Positions 8,076 through 17,332 of a stretch of DNA of 64,000 nt are shown in pieces; position 1 is the stretch's first letter; the number at the start of each line of letters is the position of its first letter. Source of the DNA: Emcibacter sp. SYSU 3D8 (GTDB lineage: Bacteria > Pseudomonadota > Alphaproteobacteria > SMXS01); assembly GCF_039655875.1 (NCBI RefSeq), contig NZ_JBBYXK010000002.1, forward strand, positions 620,001-684,000, given 5' to 3'. Below the pieces are notes generated by a model that ran no database searches, had not been told where the DNA came from, and saw only the letters and a list, made by a program, of their open reading frames with translations. The position numbers were made by a program, and so were the translations under genes.

Positions 8076-9076
8076 CAGTGGTGGTATCCCTCGCCGTGGC
8101 GGACCTTGCCGCGGAATACCCGGTAGACGATGATCGTGTAGGTCAGCACCAGCGGCACGAACAGCAGCGCCCCCACCAGCAGGAATATCTGCGTCTCGGG
8201 CGGCGCGGCGGCCTCCCAGATAGTGAAGGCGCGCGGCACGATATAGGGCCACAGACTGACCGCCAGCCCCAGATAGGACAACAGGAACAGGCTGATCGAC
8301 AGGAAGAAGGGAGCGCCTTCGCGCCGGTTCTTCAGGGCCAGCAGGAGCAGCAGGGCAACGGCGGCCGTCAGGATGGGTATGGGCGCCAGCAACAGCAGGT
8401 TGGGCATGGAGAACCAGCGGGCAGCGATCTCGGGCTGCAGCAGCGGTGTCCAGAGGCTTACCACGATGATCGCGGCCAGCAGGCCGATCGTCAGGCCCTT
8501 GGCGGCCTTGAACATCCAGTCCTGCAGGTCGCCCTCGGTCTTGCCGATCAGCCAGGTGGACCCGAGCAGGCCATAGCCGATCACCAGCGCCACGCCGGTG
8601 AAGATGCTGAAGGGCGTCAGCCAGGAGAGCGCATTGCCGACGAACACGCCGTTCTCGATCGGCAGCCCCTGGACGAAGCTGCCCAGCACCAGGCCCTGGG
8701 CGAAGGCCGCAATGGTGGAGCCGGCGGCAAACGACAGGTTCCACGCCCATTTACTGGTGTTGGATCCGTGCCGGAACTCGAAGGCGATGCCCCGGAAAAC
8801 CAGCGCCACCAGAAACAGGATCAGCGGCACGTAGAGCGCTGGCAGCACCGTGGCATAGGCCAGCGGAAACGCGCCGAACAGGCCGGCGCCGCCCAGCACC
8901 AGCCAGGTTTCATTGCCGTCCCAAACGGGCGCGATGCTGTCCATCATCACATCGCGCCATTCCTCGCGCCTGGTGAAGGGAAACAGGATGCCGACACCCA
9001 GGTCGAAGCCGTCCATGATGATGTACATGGCGACGCCGAAGGCGATGACGGCGGTCCAGATGAGAGTGACGTCCAT
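8075..9076 (-). CDS. cydB: Cytochrome bd ubiquinol oxidase subunit II (CioB/CydB)
   Basis: A 333-residue inner-membrane protein with about eight to nine helices, starting MDVTLIWTAVIAFGVAMY. It matches the CydB family (GVGILFPF, WDGNETWLV motifs). With CydA it forms the quinol oxidase that reduces oxygen to water at high affinity. An AGGGAG site lies 7 bases before the ATG. The gap from cydA is only 11 bp, and the 3' end overlaps the small subunit gene. The partner CydA has a short Q-loop, so the pair is of the cyanide-insensitive (Cio) type. Confidence 0.95.
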   Translation of the reverse strand: MDVTLIWTAVIAFGVAMYIIMDGFDLGVGILFPFTRREEWRDVMMDSIAPVWDGNETWLVLGGAGLFGAFPLAYATVLPALYVPLILFLVALVFRGIAFEFRHGSNTSKWAWNLSFAAGSTIAAFAQGLVLGSFVQGLPIENGVFVGNALSWLTPFSIFTGVALVIGYGLLGSTWLIGKTEGDLQDWMFKAAKGLTIGLLAAIIVVSLWTPLLQPEIAARWFSMPNLLLLAPIPILTAAVALLLLLALKNRREGAPFFLSISLFLLSYLGLAVSLWPYIVPRAFTIWEAAAPPETQIFLLVGALLFVPLVLTYTIIVYRVFRGKVRHGEGYHH

Positions 9077-9087
9077 ATGCGTTCTCC

Positions 9088-10443
9088 CTATGCCGCCTGG
9101 GACGGCGCGAGCGCGGGCTGGCGCGTGCTGTCGTCAGGCGCCGGACCCTGCCGCGCGATCCGGGCCGCGAAGTACAGGAACGCCGCCAGCACCATGTGAT
9201 AGACGATGGCGAACAGCATCAGCGAGGTCAGCACCTCGGGCGCCTGAAGCTGCGGCGATACGCTGTCGGCGGTGCGCACCAGCCCATAGACCGTCCAGGG
9301 CTGCCGTCCCACCTCGGTGACGGTCCAGCCGGCCAGGGTGGCGACGAACCCGACCGGTCCCATGGCGACCATCCCCCACAGATAGGGCCGGACCGCGGGC
9401 AAGCGTTTGCGCAGCAGCACGCCGAGCCAGGCCATGCCGATCATCAGCAGTCCGATACCGACCATGATCCGGAATGCGAAGAACACGATGGCGACAGGCG
9501 GCCGGTCCGCCGCAGACACATCCTTCAGCCCGGGGACGACACCGTCCGCATCGTGACGCAGGATCAGACTGGCGCCGTCGGGTATGCCGATCTCCAGATG
9601 GTTGGTCTCGGCAACCTCGTCGGGCAGGGCGAACAGCAAGAGCGGCGTGCGCGGGCCGGTGTCCCAGTTACCTTCCATGGCCGCGACCTTGACCGGCTGA
9701 TGCTCCAGGGTGTTGAGGCCGTGCTGGTCGCCGACGAACAACTGCAACGGCGCCAGGATGGCGGCGGCCGTGATGGCGAGCTTGAGCGCCTTGCGTGCCG
9801 TGTCAGCGTGTCTGTCATGCAGCATCTGCCAGGCCGACACCGCCGCGACCACGAACGACATGGTGAGCAGCGTGGCCAGCACCATGTGGGCCAGACGGTA
9901 GGGAAACGACGGGTTGAAGATCACATCCCACCAGCTTGCGACGTAGAAGATACCGTCGGCGCCCAGAATGTGGCCCTGCGGCGTCTGCATCCAGGAATTG
10001 GCGGACAGGATCCAGAATGCCGACAAGGTCGTGCCAAACGCCACCATCAGGGTCGCGGTATAGTGCAGGATGGGACCGACCCGCTTCCAGCCGAACAGCA
10101 TGATGCCGAGGAAACTGGCCTCCAGAAAAAATGCCGTGAGCACTTCATAGCCCAGCAGCGGGCCCAGCACATTGCCGGTTGCGAGGGAAAATGCGCTGAA
10201 ATTGGTGCCGAACTGGAACGACATGGGGATGCCGGTAACCACGCCCATGCCGAACGACAGGGCAAAGATCCGCACCCAGAAACGATAGAGGTCGCGCCAG
10301 CGCGGGTCCCGCGTCTTCAGCCAGAGCCCCTCGACCAGCGCCAGGAAGCAGGCAAGTCCGATGGTGAGGGTGGGAAAGAGGATATGGAAGGCGATCGTAA
10401 ACGCGAACTGCAATCGGCTTAACAGGACAGTATCGATTTCCAT
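9088..10443 (-). CDS. cydA: Cytochrome bd ubiquinol oxidase subunit I (CioA/CydA)
   Basis: A 451-residue haem- and quinol-binding subunit of bd oxidase in the inner membrane. Features include the N-terminal helix with a haem-ligand His at about residue 20 (AFHILFP), a His in YRLAHMV, a Met in FRIMVG and the family signature GRQPW. The protein is shorter than E. coli CydA (about 520) because the Q-loop between helices 6 and 7 is short, as in Pseudomonas CioA. The C terminus is Pro/Ala-rich. A low-oxygen or stress regulator site was not identified upstream; a terminator for the preceding gene lies at 10556-10584. Confidence 0.95.
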   Translation of the reverse strand: MEIDTVLLSRLQFAFTIAFHILFPTLTIGLACFLALVEGLWLKTRDPRWRDLYRFWVRIFALSFGMGVVTGIPMSFQFGTNFSAFSLATGNVLGPLLGYEVLTAFFLEASFLGIMLFGWKRVGPILHYTATLMVAFGTTLSAFWILSANSWMQTPQGHILGADGIFYVASWWDVIFNPSFPYRLAHMVLATLLTMSFVVAAVSAWQMLHDRHADTARKALKLAITAAAILAPLQLFVGDQHGLNTLEHQPVKVAAMEGNWDTGPRTPLLLFALPDEVAETNHLEIGIPDGASLILRHDADGVVPGLKDVSAADRPPVAIVFFAFRIMVGIGLLMIGMAWLGVLLRKRLPAVRPYLWGMVAMGPVGFVATLAGWTVTEVGRQPWTVYGLVRTADSVSPQLQAPEVLTSLMLFAIVYHMVLAAFLYFAARIARQGPAPDDSTRQPALAPSQAA

Positions 10444-10555
10444 TCAATTTCCCCGGTGAAGGCGTGGCCGCGCCCCTTAGATGGCAGCGGCCGGCAGGAA
10501 TGGCATACGCGAATTCACTATAGCACCCATGCCCGCGGGAAGTCCCTGAAACGGC

Positions 10556-10584
10556 AAAAAGCCGGTCAACAGACCGGCTTTTTT
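10556..10584 (-). terminator. Intrinsic terminator after the 58-aa gene
   Basis: A perfect 7-bp stem (GCCGGTC, 10561-10567, with GACCGGC, 10572-10578) and an AACA loop, flanked by five A on the left and six T on the right, so it can act in both directions. On the minus strand it lies about 25 bases after the stop of the 58-aa gene and separates that operon from cydA. Confidence 0.85.
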
Positions 10585-10609
10585 GATCGAAATCAATGAT
10601 ATGGCAAGA

Positions 10610-10786
10610 TCAGGCCGGCTCGGCCGAGAAGTCCTCGAACGCCCATTCCTCGCCTGAATCCATCTGTTCCTCGAACAGCTCTTCGGCGGCCATCGCCGCT
10701 TCATCCTCGCTGTCCGCTTCAACGGTGGCGATCCAGTAAAAGGTGCCGCGCTTCAGGTTGGCGCGCAAGGTGACTTCGTATTTCAC
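10610..10786 (-). CDS. Small acidic protein of unknown function (58 aa)
   Basis: The start is GTG at 10786, giving 58 residues: a beta-rich N-terminal half (KYEVTLRANL, FYWIATVEA) and a strongly acidic helical part (EDEAAMAAEELFEEQ) ending FSAEPA. It starts 8 bases after the stop of the acyl-CoA dehydrogenase gene and is followed by an intrinsic terminator, which together make a believable small gene at the end of an operon. The amphipathic, alternating pattern reads like real protein, not random GC-rich sequence. No family was recognised. Confidence 0.7.
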   Translation of the reverse strand: MKYEVTLRANLKRGTFYWIATVEADSEDEAAMAAEELFEEQMDSGEEWAFEDFSAEPA

Positions 10787-10794
10787 GGTCGGCC

Positions 10795-12015
<1,221 letters not shown>

Positions 12016-12119
12016 GGAGATCCTCCCGAGTATGGCCGTGGCCGGCGCCTGGCGCGGTCGCGCCCTTTTATACCGGGGAATCCGCCGTTGCCAAGGGGAG
12101 GTTTGGCCGGACCGCCACG

Positions 12120-12803
12120 TCAGTCGGCGTCAGCGAGGGCGCTCTGCAGAGGTCTTCTGTCCAGGTCGGGCATGTGAATCGCCGCCAGATCCGGGATTCG
12201 GCCGTTGAGCGTGGGGACATCCTTGCTGGCCATGGTGCGCTGGGCCGGATCGTTGCAAAGCGGGGCGGACGTCGCCGGCAGCATGTCGGTGTCGAATTCG
12301 CCGCGAAGCACGGCGCCATCGGACTTGGCGACGATCGCCGTCGCCGCAGCGGCCATATCCTCGCAGAACAGCTTGTTGCCGAACGTGTTGAGCGAGAAAT
12401 AGTTGGCCAGGCTGGTCATGTACTTGTTCAGCGCATCCTTGTGGCCCTGGCCGTAGCTGCGCTTGAAATAGGCCTGCATCACCGTCGAATGGGCGCTCAA
12501 CTCGTTATTGTAGCGCAGGATGAACTCGTTATAGGTCTCGTGCAGTTTCAGGCCGGGCTTGTGGACGCATTTCAGCGCCGCCACCATCAGCGCGGCCTGC
12601 AGGCCGCGGGCCTGCTCGGCGGTGGTTTCCGCCTTGGTCATGCACGGGAGCGCCAGGGCTGTGCCGGTCATTCCGGAAATGGCTACCAATGCTACCACCG
12701 CATGCAAGGTACGGCGCAAAACGGCACGGAATCCGATGTGGCCTCGACGCGTGATAATGTGACCTCTCCTTGATCCGTGACATGGCCGCGCGGCGCGGTC
12801 CAT
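12120..12803 (-). CDS. Exported protein of unknown function with four cysteines
   Basis: A protein of up to 227 residues. A Sec signal peptide ends at [10 protein letters not shown], and four Cys ([23 protein letters not shown]) suggest a disulfide-bonded periplasmic domain rich in helices. The first ATG (12803) would leave an unusually long 34-residue n-region and has only a weak G-run upstream. An AAGGAG sequence at 12771-12766 stands exactly 7 bases before an in-frame ATT (12758-12756), which would give a normal signal peptide. The true start may therefore be the rare codon ATT. No family recognised. Confidence 0.7.
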   Translation of the reverse strand: MDRAARPCHGSRRGHIITRRGHIGFRAVLRRTLHAVVALVAISGMTGTALALPCMTKAETTAEQARGLQAALMVAALKCVHKPGLKLHETYNEFILRYNNELSAHSTVMQAYFKRSYGQGHKDALNKYMTSLANYFSLNTFGNKLFCEDMAAAATAIVAKSDGAVLRGEFDTDMLPATSAPLCNDPAQRTMASKDVPTLNGRIPDLAAIHMPDLDRRPLQSALADAD

Positions 12804-12841
12804 GTGTAGCCCCCAGGGGCGCTACTATAGCCGTGCGGGCC

Positions 12842-13162
12842 TCAAATCTCAAAATCCGAATTGTTGGCGGGCAGCGCGTCATCGCCGAACCGGATCGACG
12901 GGCCGGCGGCGCGAATGCGCTCGCGGGCCGTCAGCGGCTGGTGGTCGCCGGTGATCTCGATGGCATAGACGCCGACCACGAGGTTGGCCGCCGCGTCCTT
13001 CTCGGCAGCCGCGACCAGCGCCTCCGATTCCTCGCCCGCGGCGACGGTCGCCTCGTGAATCTGGGCGGTCCAGCCGCTGTCGCTGTTGAAATACACGATG
13101 ACTCCATCGCGCAGGCGGTTCGCCGTCACCACCCGATACACTTCCACGTCGCCGTCAGCCAT
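12842..13162 (-). CDS. DUF2849 family protein
   Basis: A 106-residue soluble protein beginning MADGDVEVYRVVTANRLRDG, a pattern typical of DUF2849, with the YFNSDSGW motif following. In many alphaproteobacteria DUF2849 genes sit between cysG and the sulfite reductase gene cysI, so a role in sulfate assimilation is assumed. Here no cys genes are adjacent, which leaves its context unusual. An AAGGAA sequence lies close to the ATG. It is divergent from the MaoC gene at 13367. The molecular function is unknown. Confidence 0.75.
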   Translation of the reverse strand: MADGDVEVYRVVTANRLRDGVIVYFNSDSGWTAQIHEATVAAGEESEALVAAAEKDAAANLVVGVYAIEITGDHQPLTARERIRAAGPSIRFGDDALPANNSDFEI

Positions 13163-13366
13163 GGTGGTTCCTTTCGTCTGCGCCCTGTCGGCGCGAACTC
13201 ACTGTCGCGCCTTTTTGACAACACCGGCCTGCCCGGCGGCAAGTACTTTTTGCCGCGCCAGGCGACCAAGGCCGCTTCTTGCCGCGCCCGCGGGCCGCGA
13301 CTATACAGGTTGGCAACGACAACGCGTCACGTGCAAACTGCCCGACGCGATCCGAAGGAAACGCCC

Positions 13367-13798
13367 TTGCCCGAACAGACCGGCTACTATTTCGAAGACC
13401 TTGCCGAAGGCATGACCGCCTCATTCGCCAAAACGGTGACAGATGCCGACATCGTGCTGTTCGCGGGCGTCAGCGGCGACACCAACCCGGTCCACATCAA
13501 CGAGGAATTCGCGCGGGAGACCATGTTCAAGGGCCGCATCGCCCACGGCATGCTGTCGGCCAGCCTTATCTCCACCGTGTTCGGCACCAAGATGCCGGGA
13601 CCGGGCTGCATCTATATGAGCCAGAGCCTGCGCTTCAAGGCGCCCGTGCGTCCCGGCGACACGGTGACCGCCAAGGTCACCGTGGTCGAACTCCGGCCCG
13701 AGAAGAAGCAGGCGCGCTTCGAGTGCGTCTGCCTGGTGGGCGGCAAGCCGGTACTCGATGGCGAGGCGCTGATCCTGGTTCCATCGCGTCCGGCATAG
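13367..13798 (+). CDS. MaoC-like (R)-specific enoyl-CoA hydratase
   Basis: A 143-residue single hot-dog domain. The motif FAGVSGDTNPVHINEEFA holds the Asp and His used as the hydratase pair in (R)-specific enoyl-CoA hydratases (PhaJ/MaoC). The start is TTG at 13367 with GAAGGAA 6 bases upstream; no in-frame ATG lies near the domain start, and the frame runs far upstream without coding character. Likely reaction: water addition to trans-2-enoyl-CoA giving (R)-3-hydroxyacyl-CoA. It stands 11 bp before ribF and may be co-transcribed. Confidence 0.9.
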   Translation: MPEQTGYYFEDLAEGMTASFAKTVTDADIVLFAGVSGDTNPVHINEEFARETMFKGRIAHGMLSASLISTVFGTKMPGPGCIYMSQSLRFKAPVRPGDTVTAKVTVVELRPEKKQARFECVCLVGGKPVLDGEALILVPSRPA

Positions 13799-13809
13799 AC
13801 CCAACACCC

Positions 13810-14811
13810 ATGAAGCTCTACAGGCACCTGAAGAACCTGCCGCGCAGCGTGACGGGCTCCGTCGTCGCCTGGGGCAATTTCGATGGATTCCACAAGGGCC
13901 ATCAGGCGGTGGTTCGCCGCGCGGCCGAAATCGCCGACGAAACGGGCGCGCCGCTGGCGGTGATGACCACCGAGCCGCATCCCTCGCAATTCTTCCGGCC
14001 CGAGACGCCGTCATTCCGGCTGATGAGCCTGCGCTCGAAGGCCCAGGCACTGGAGGCGTTCGGCGCCGACGTCCTGTTCGTGCTCGCCTTCGACGCCGCC
14101 CTTGCCGGCACGCCGGCCGAGGATTTCGTACGCGAGGTGCTGGTGAAGCAACTCAGGATCAGGCACGTGGTCACCGGCTACGACCAGCGATTCGGCAAGG
14201 GCCGCGGCGGCGATGCGGACCTGTTGCGCCGCATGGGCAGCGAGGCCGGGTTCGGCGTCACCATGGTGGAGCCGCTGCAGGCGGGCGGCTCGGTCTATTC
14301 CTCGTCCCGGGTGCGCGAGCACCTGCGCGCCGGCGAACCCGACCAGGCGGCGACGTTGATGGGCCATTGGTGGCGCATCGAGGGCCGGATCGAGCTGGGC
14401 GACCAGCGCGGCCGGACCATCGGCTTTCCCACCGCCAATGTCAGCTGGGGTGATTATCTGGAACCCCGGCTGGGCGTCTATGCGGTGCGCATGCATGTCG
14501 AGGACGGCGCGCACCGGGGCGTTTATGACGGCGTGGCCAATCTGGGGCGGCGGCCTACTTTCGGCAAGACCGACATCAGCTTCGAGGTGCATCTGTTCGA
14601 CTTCGACGGTGACCTTTACGGCGCCCATGCCGGCGTCGACATGATCGCCTTCATCCGGCCCGAGCAGAAATTCGACGGGCTGGACGCGCTGAAGGCGCAA
14701 ATCGCCGCCGATGCCACGGCAGCCCGCGCCATGCTGGCCAGCCCGGCAGCGGCGACAGGCCGTTTCCCGCCGGCAACGCGGCGGACCTCGACAGGCACCG
14801 GCCCGGCCTGA
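13810..14811 (+). CDS. ribF: Bifunctional riboflavin kinase / FAD synthetase
   Basis: A 333-residue enzyme that phosphorylates riboflavin to FMN and adenylates FMN to FAD in the cytoplasm. The N-terminal nucleotidyltransferase domain has GNFDGFHKGHQ (about residues 22-32), the FAD-synthetase version of the HIGH motif. The C-terminal riboflavin kinase domain has GRTIGFPTANV (about residue 200). The last 30 residues are a low-complexity Ala/Thr/Pro tail. The neighbour downstream is lspA with no ileS between them, unlike the common ribF-ileS-lspA order. Confidence 0.96.
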   Translation: MKLYRHLKNLPRSVTGSVVAWGNFDGFHKGHQAVVRRAAEIADETGAPLAVMTTEPHPSQFFRPETPSFRLMSLRSKAQALEAFGADVLFVLAFDAALAGTPAEDFVREVLVKQLRIRHVVTGYDQRFGKGRGGDADLLRRMGSEAGFGVTMVEPLQAGGSVYSSSRVREHLRAGEPDQAATLMGHWWRIEGRIELGDQRGRTIGFPTANVSWGDYLEPRLGVYAVRMHVEDGAHRGVYDGVANLGRRPTFGKTDISFEVHLFDFDGDLYGAHAGVDMIAFIRPEQKFDGLDALKAQIAADATAARAMLASPAAATGRFPPATRRTSTGTGPA

Positions 14812-14922
14812 TACACACTGCCACCGGATTCGGACGACGCGGGCCATGCGCCGCAGACAATTGGTACGGATGACGCCAGAGCCTTCACGACAGATGACGA
14901 CCATCGAGGGGCGGATCGCCCC

Positions 14923-15408
14923 ATGAGCCGTCGCTCGAACATCGGCTGGGCTACCGCCGCGGGCACCATTGCGCTCGACCAGGGCGTCAAGTGGTGGCTG
15001 CTGACCTCCTACGACATCGCGTCGCGCCATCCGGTCGAAGTGACCCCGTTCTTCAACCTGGTGATGACCTGGAACCGGGGAGTCAGCTTCGGCCTGTTCG
15101 GCGACTATGGCGACCTGATGCGTTGGCTGCTGTTCGGATTCGCGGTCGCCGTCTCGATTGCTCTCGCGGTCTGGATGATTCGGGCCACGAACCTATTTCT
15201 TACGGTGGCGCTCGGGCTGATCATGGGCGGCGCGCTGGGAAATGCGGTCGACCGGATCGCGCACGGAGCAGTGGCGGATTTCTTTGATTTTCATGTGGCG
15301 GGATGGCACTTTTGGGCCTTCAACGTCGCCGATAGCGCGATTTCGGTCGGAGTGGTCCTGCTGCTGTGGGACGCGTTCTTCGGTTCCGGCCGACGGCAGG
15401 GCGAGTAA
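14923..15408 (+). CDS. lspA: Lipoprotein signal peptidase (signal peptidase II)
   Basis: A 161-residue integral membrane aspartyl peptidase that removes signal peptides from diacylglyceryl-modified prolipoproteins. Four helices are visible. The catalytic aspartates lie in GNAVDRI (about residue 108) and FNVADS (about residue 137), and FFNLVMTWNRGVSFGLF is the conserved family block. Its substrates in this window include the lipoproteins at 7333, 15426, 60050 and 61691. It is followed after 17 bp by the DUF3035 lipoprotein gene, an arrangement conserved in alphaproteobacteria. Confidence 0.96.
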   Translation: MSRRSNIGWATAAGTIALDQGVKWWLLTSYDIASRHPVEVTPFFNLVMTWNRGVSFGLFGDYGDLMRWLLFGFAVAVSIALAVWMIRATNLFLTVALGLIMGGALGNAVDRIAHGAVADFFDFHVAGWHFWAFNVADSAISVGVVLLLWDAFFGSGRRQGE

Positions 15409-15425
15409 GGAAACAGGACAGGATC

Positions 15426-15914
15426 ATGGTGGCACGAAACTCGATCGGCCTCTCCTTGGCGTTGGCGTTGCTGGCCACCGGCTCGCTCAGCGGCTGTGGC
15501 GGCCTGAAGGATGCGCTGGGCGCCAACAAATACCCGCCCGACGAGTTCGCGGTCGTCTCCAAGCGCGCGCTGGTGATTCCGCCGGATTACAATCTGCGCC
15601 CGCCGGGGCCGAACCAGCCCAAGCCCAGGGACGCCGATCCGTCGGAGATGGCGCTGCTGGCCCTGTTCCCCGAATCCAAGCAGCAGGTGGCGATCACCTC
15701 GCCCGCCGAACAACAGCTGATGAAGGCGACCGGCGGCGCGTCGGCCGATGCCAATGTGCGCTCGGACCTGTCGCCGGAAGGCACCGTGGTCAACAAGGGC
15801 AACATGACCGAGCAACTGCTGTACGACAACAAGGTGGAGGGCGCGCCCCAGACCACCATCCAGCGCGAAGCCCCGACCCAGTCGTCGCCGGACTATATCG
15901 GCCCGCTCCAGTAA
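15426..15914 (+). CDS. DUF3035 lipoprotein (BamF-like)
   Basis: A 162-residue lipoprotein: the signal peptide ends in the lipobox LSGC, then comes a Pro-rich region (YPPDEFAVVSKRALVIPPDY) typical of DUF3035 and a Gln/Pro-rich C terminus. DUF3035 proteins lie between lspA and M16 peptidases in many alphaproteobacteria. As I recall they have been linked to the BAM outer-membrane assembly machine under the name BamF; that link is from memory and not testable here. It would sit in the outer membrane facing the periplasm. Confidence 0.85.
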   Translation: MVARNSIGLSLALALLATGSLSGCGGLKDALGANKYPPDEFAVVSKRALVIPPDYNLRPPGPNQPKPRDADPSEMALLALFPESKQQVAITSPAEQQLMKATGGASADANVRSDLSPEGTVVNKGNMTEQLLYDNKVEGAPQTTIQREAPTQSSPDYIGPLQ

Positions 15915-15925
15915 AGAGGTGCCAC

Positions 15926-17332
15926 CTGAGACAGGACGCACGGTCAGCCCGTCACCTTCTCGGATTGCTCGTCGCCATGCTGATCGCCCTTTCCGGGGCC
16001 TCGCAGGCGCGTGCCGCCGAGGCGCTCGACAGTCATGAATACACCCTGGGCAACGGCCTGAAGCTCCTCGTCATCGAGGATCACCGGGCGCCCATCGTCA
16101 CCCATATGGCCTGGTACCGGGTCGGCGCCACCGAGGAATTCGGCGGCAAGACTGGCCTGGCGCATTTCCTCGAGCACCTGATGTTCAAGGGTACCGAAAA
16201 GGTGCCCGCCGGCGAGTTCTCGAAGACCGTCAGCCGAAACGGCGGCCAGGACAACGCCTTCACCTCGTCCGACTACACCGCCTATTTCCAGCAGGTCGCC
16301 ACCGACAAGCTGCCGCTGGTCATGGAGATGGAGGCGGACCGCATGGTGAACCTGAAGATCGCCGAGGACGAGGTGAACCAGGAGCGCGACGTGGTCATCG
16401 AGGAGCGCCGCACCCGTACCGAGAATTCGCCGCCCGCCCTGTTTCGCGAGCAGATGGACGCAGCCCAGTTCCTTTCCCACCCCTACCGGGTGCCGGTGAT
16501 CGGCTGGATGAACGATATCAAACGGCTGACGCGCGCCGACGCGCTGGGCTTCTACAAGCTGCACTATGCGCCCAATAACGCGGTCGTGGTCGTCGTCGGC
16601 GATGTGGATGCCGACGCGGTCAAGGCCCTCGCCGACCGGACCTACGGCGTCATACCCGCCAAGCCGGTGCCGCCCCGCACCGCCAGCGTCGAGGCGCCGC
16701 AGCTCGCCGCCCGCGAGCTGGTGATGACGGATGCCCGGGTCAGCCAGGTATCGTGGGTGCGCACCTACTCGGCGCCCAGCTACCAATACGGCGACAGCCA
16801 GCTGGCCGTGCCGCTCGAAGTGCTGAACGAGATTCTCGGCGGCGGCACCACCAGCCGGCTCTACCAGACCCTGGTTGTCCAGAAGCAACTGGCGATCGAG
16901 GCCGGCTCCAGCTATGGCGGCTATGGGCTGGGCCCGTCCACCTTCGGCATCTCGGTCAGGCCGCAAAACGACGATCCCGCGCCGATACCTGCCGCGGTCG
17001 ACGCGGTCATCGCCGATCTGGCGGCGTCCGGCGTCACCGACGAGGAACTGAAACGCGCCAAGAAGTCGCTGAAGGCCGCCGCGGTCTATGCCCGCGACAG
17101 CGGTCAGGGACTGGCCAACATCTTCGGCGCATCGCTGGTCACCGGCCGCAGCGTCGAGGATGTGATGAGCTGGCCCGACAAGATCGAGGCCGTGACCAAT
17201 GCCGAGATCATCGCCGCCGCCCGCACCATCTTCGTGCCCCAGCGGTCGGTCACGGGTCTGCTGCTGCCGGATCGGGCCGGTGCGCCCGCCGCCGCGCCGT
17301 CTGCGCCGCCGCCCGGACCGGAGCACCCATGA
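15926..17332 (+). CDS. M16 zinc peptidase, catalytic subunit
   Basis: About 468 residues. The inverted zinc motif HFLEH is followed by an Glu in the EVNQERDVVIEE helix, so this is the active member of an M16 pair (PqqL/insulinase-like) working in the periplasm. A clear signal peptide (n-region RQDARSARHLL, cleavage at ARA|AEALD) requires a start near 15926, where the only candidate is CTG with AGAGGTG just upstream. The next ATG (15977) would leave a signal peptide with no basic end. The C terminus is Ala/Pro-rich. It overlaps the second M16 gene by ATGA. Confidence 0.92.
   Translation: MRQDARSARHLLGLLVAMLIALSGASQARAAEALDSHEYTLGNGLKLLVIEDHRAPIVTHMAWYRVGATEEFGGKTGLAHFLEHLMFKGTEKVPAGEFSKTVSRNGGQDNAFTSSDYTAYFQQVATDKLPLVMEMEADRMVNLKIAEDEVNQERDVVIEERRTRTENSPPALFREQMDAAQFLSHPYRVPVIGWMNDIKRLTRADALGFYKLHYAPNNAVVVVVGDVDADAVKALADRTYGVIPAKPVPPRTASVEAPQLAARELVMTDARVSQVSWVRTYSAPSYQYGDSQLAVPLEVLNEILGGGTTSRLYQTLVVQKQLAIEAGSSYGGYGLGPSTFGISVRPQNDDPAPIPAAVDAVIADLAASGVTDEELKRAKKSLKAAAVYARDSGQGLANIFGASLVTGRSVEDVMSWPDKIEAVTNAEIIAAARTIFVPQRSVTGLLLPDRAGAPAAAPSAPPPGPEHP

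Noticed and set aside
9196-10422. Plus-strand frame of 408 codons opposite cydA
   Set aside because: Its composition is Gln/His/Arg/Gly-rich, typical of the antisense frame of a membrane protein gene; cydA has all its haem and quinol motifs.
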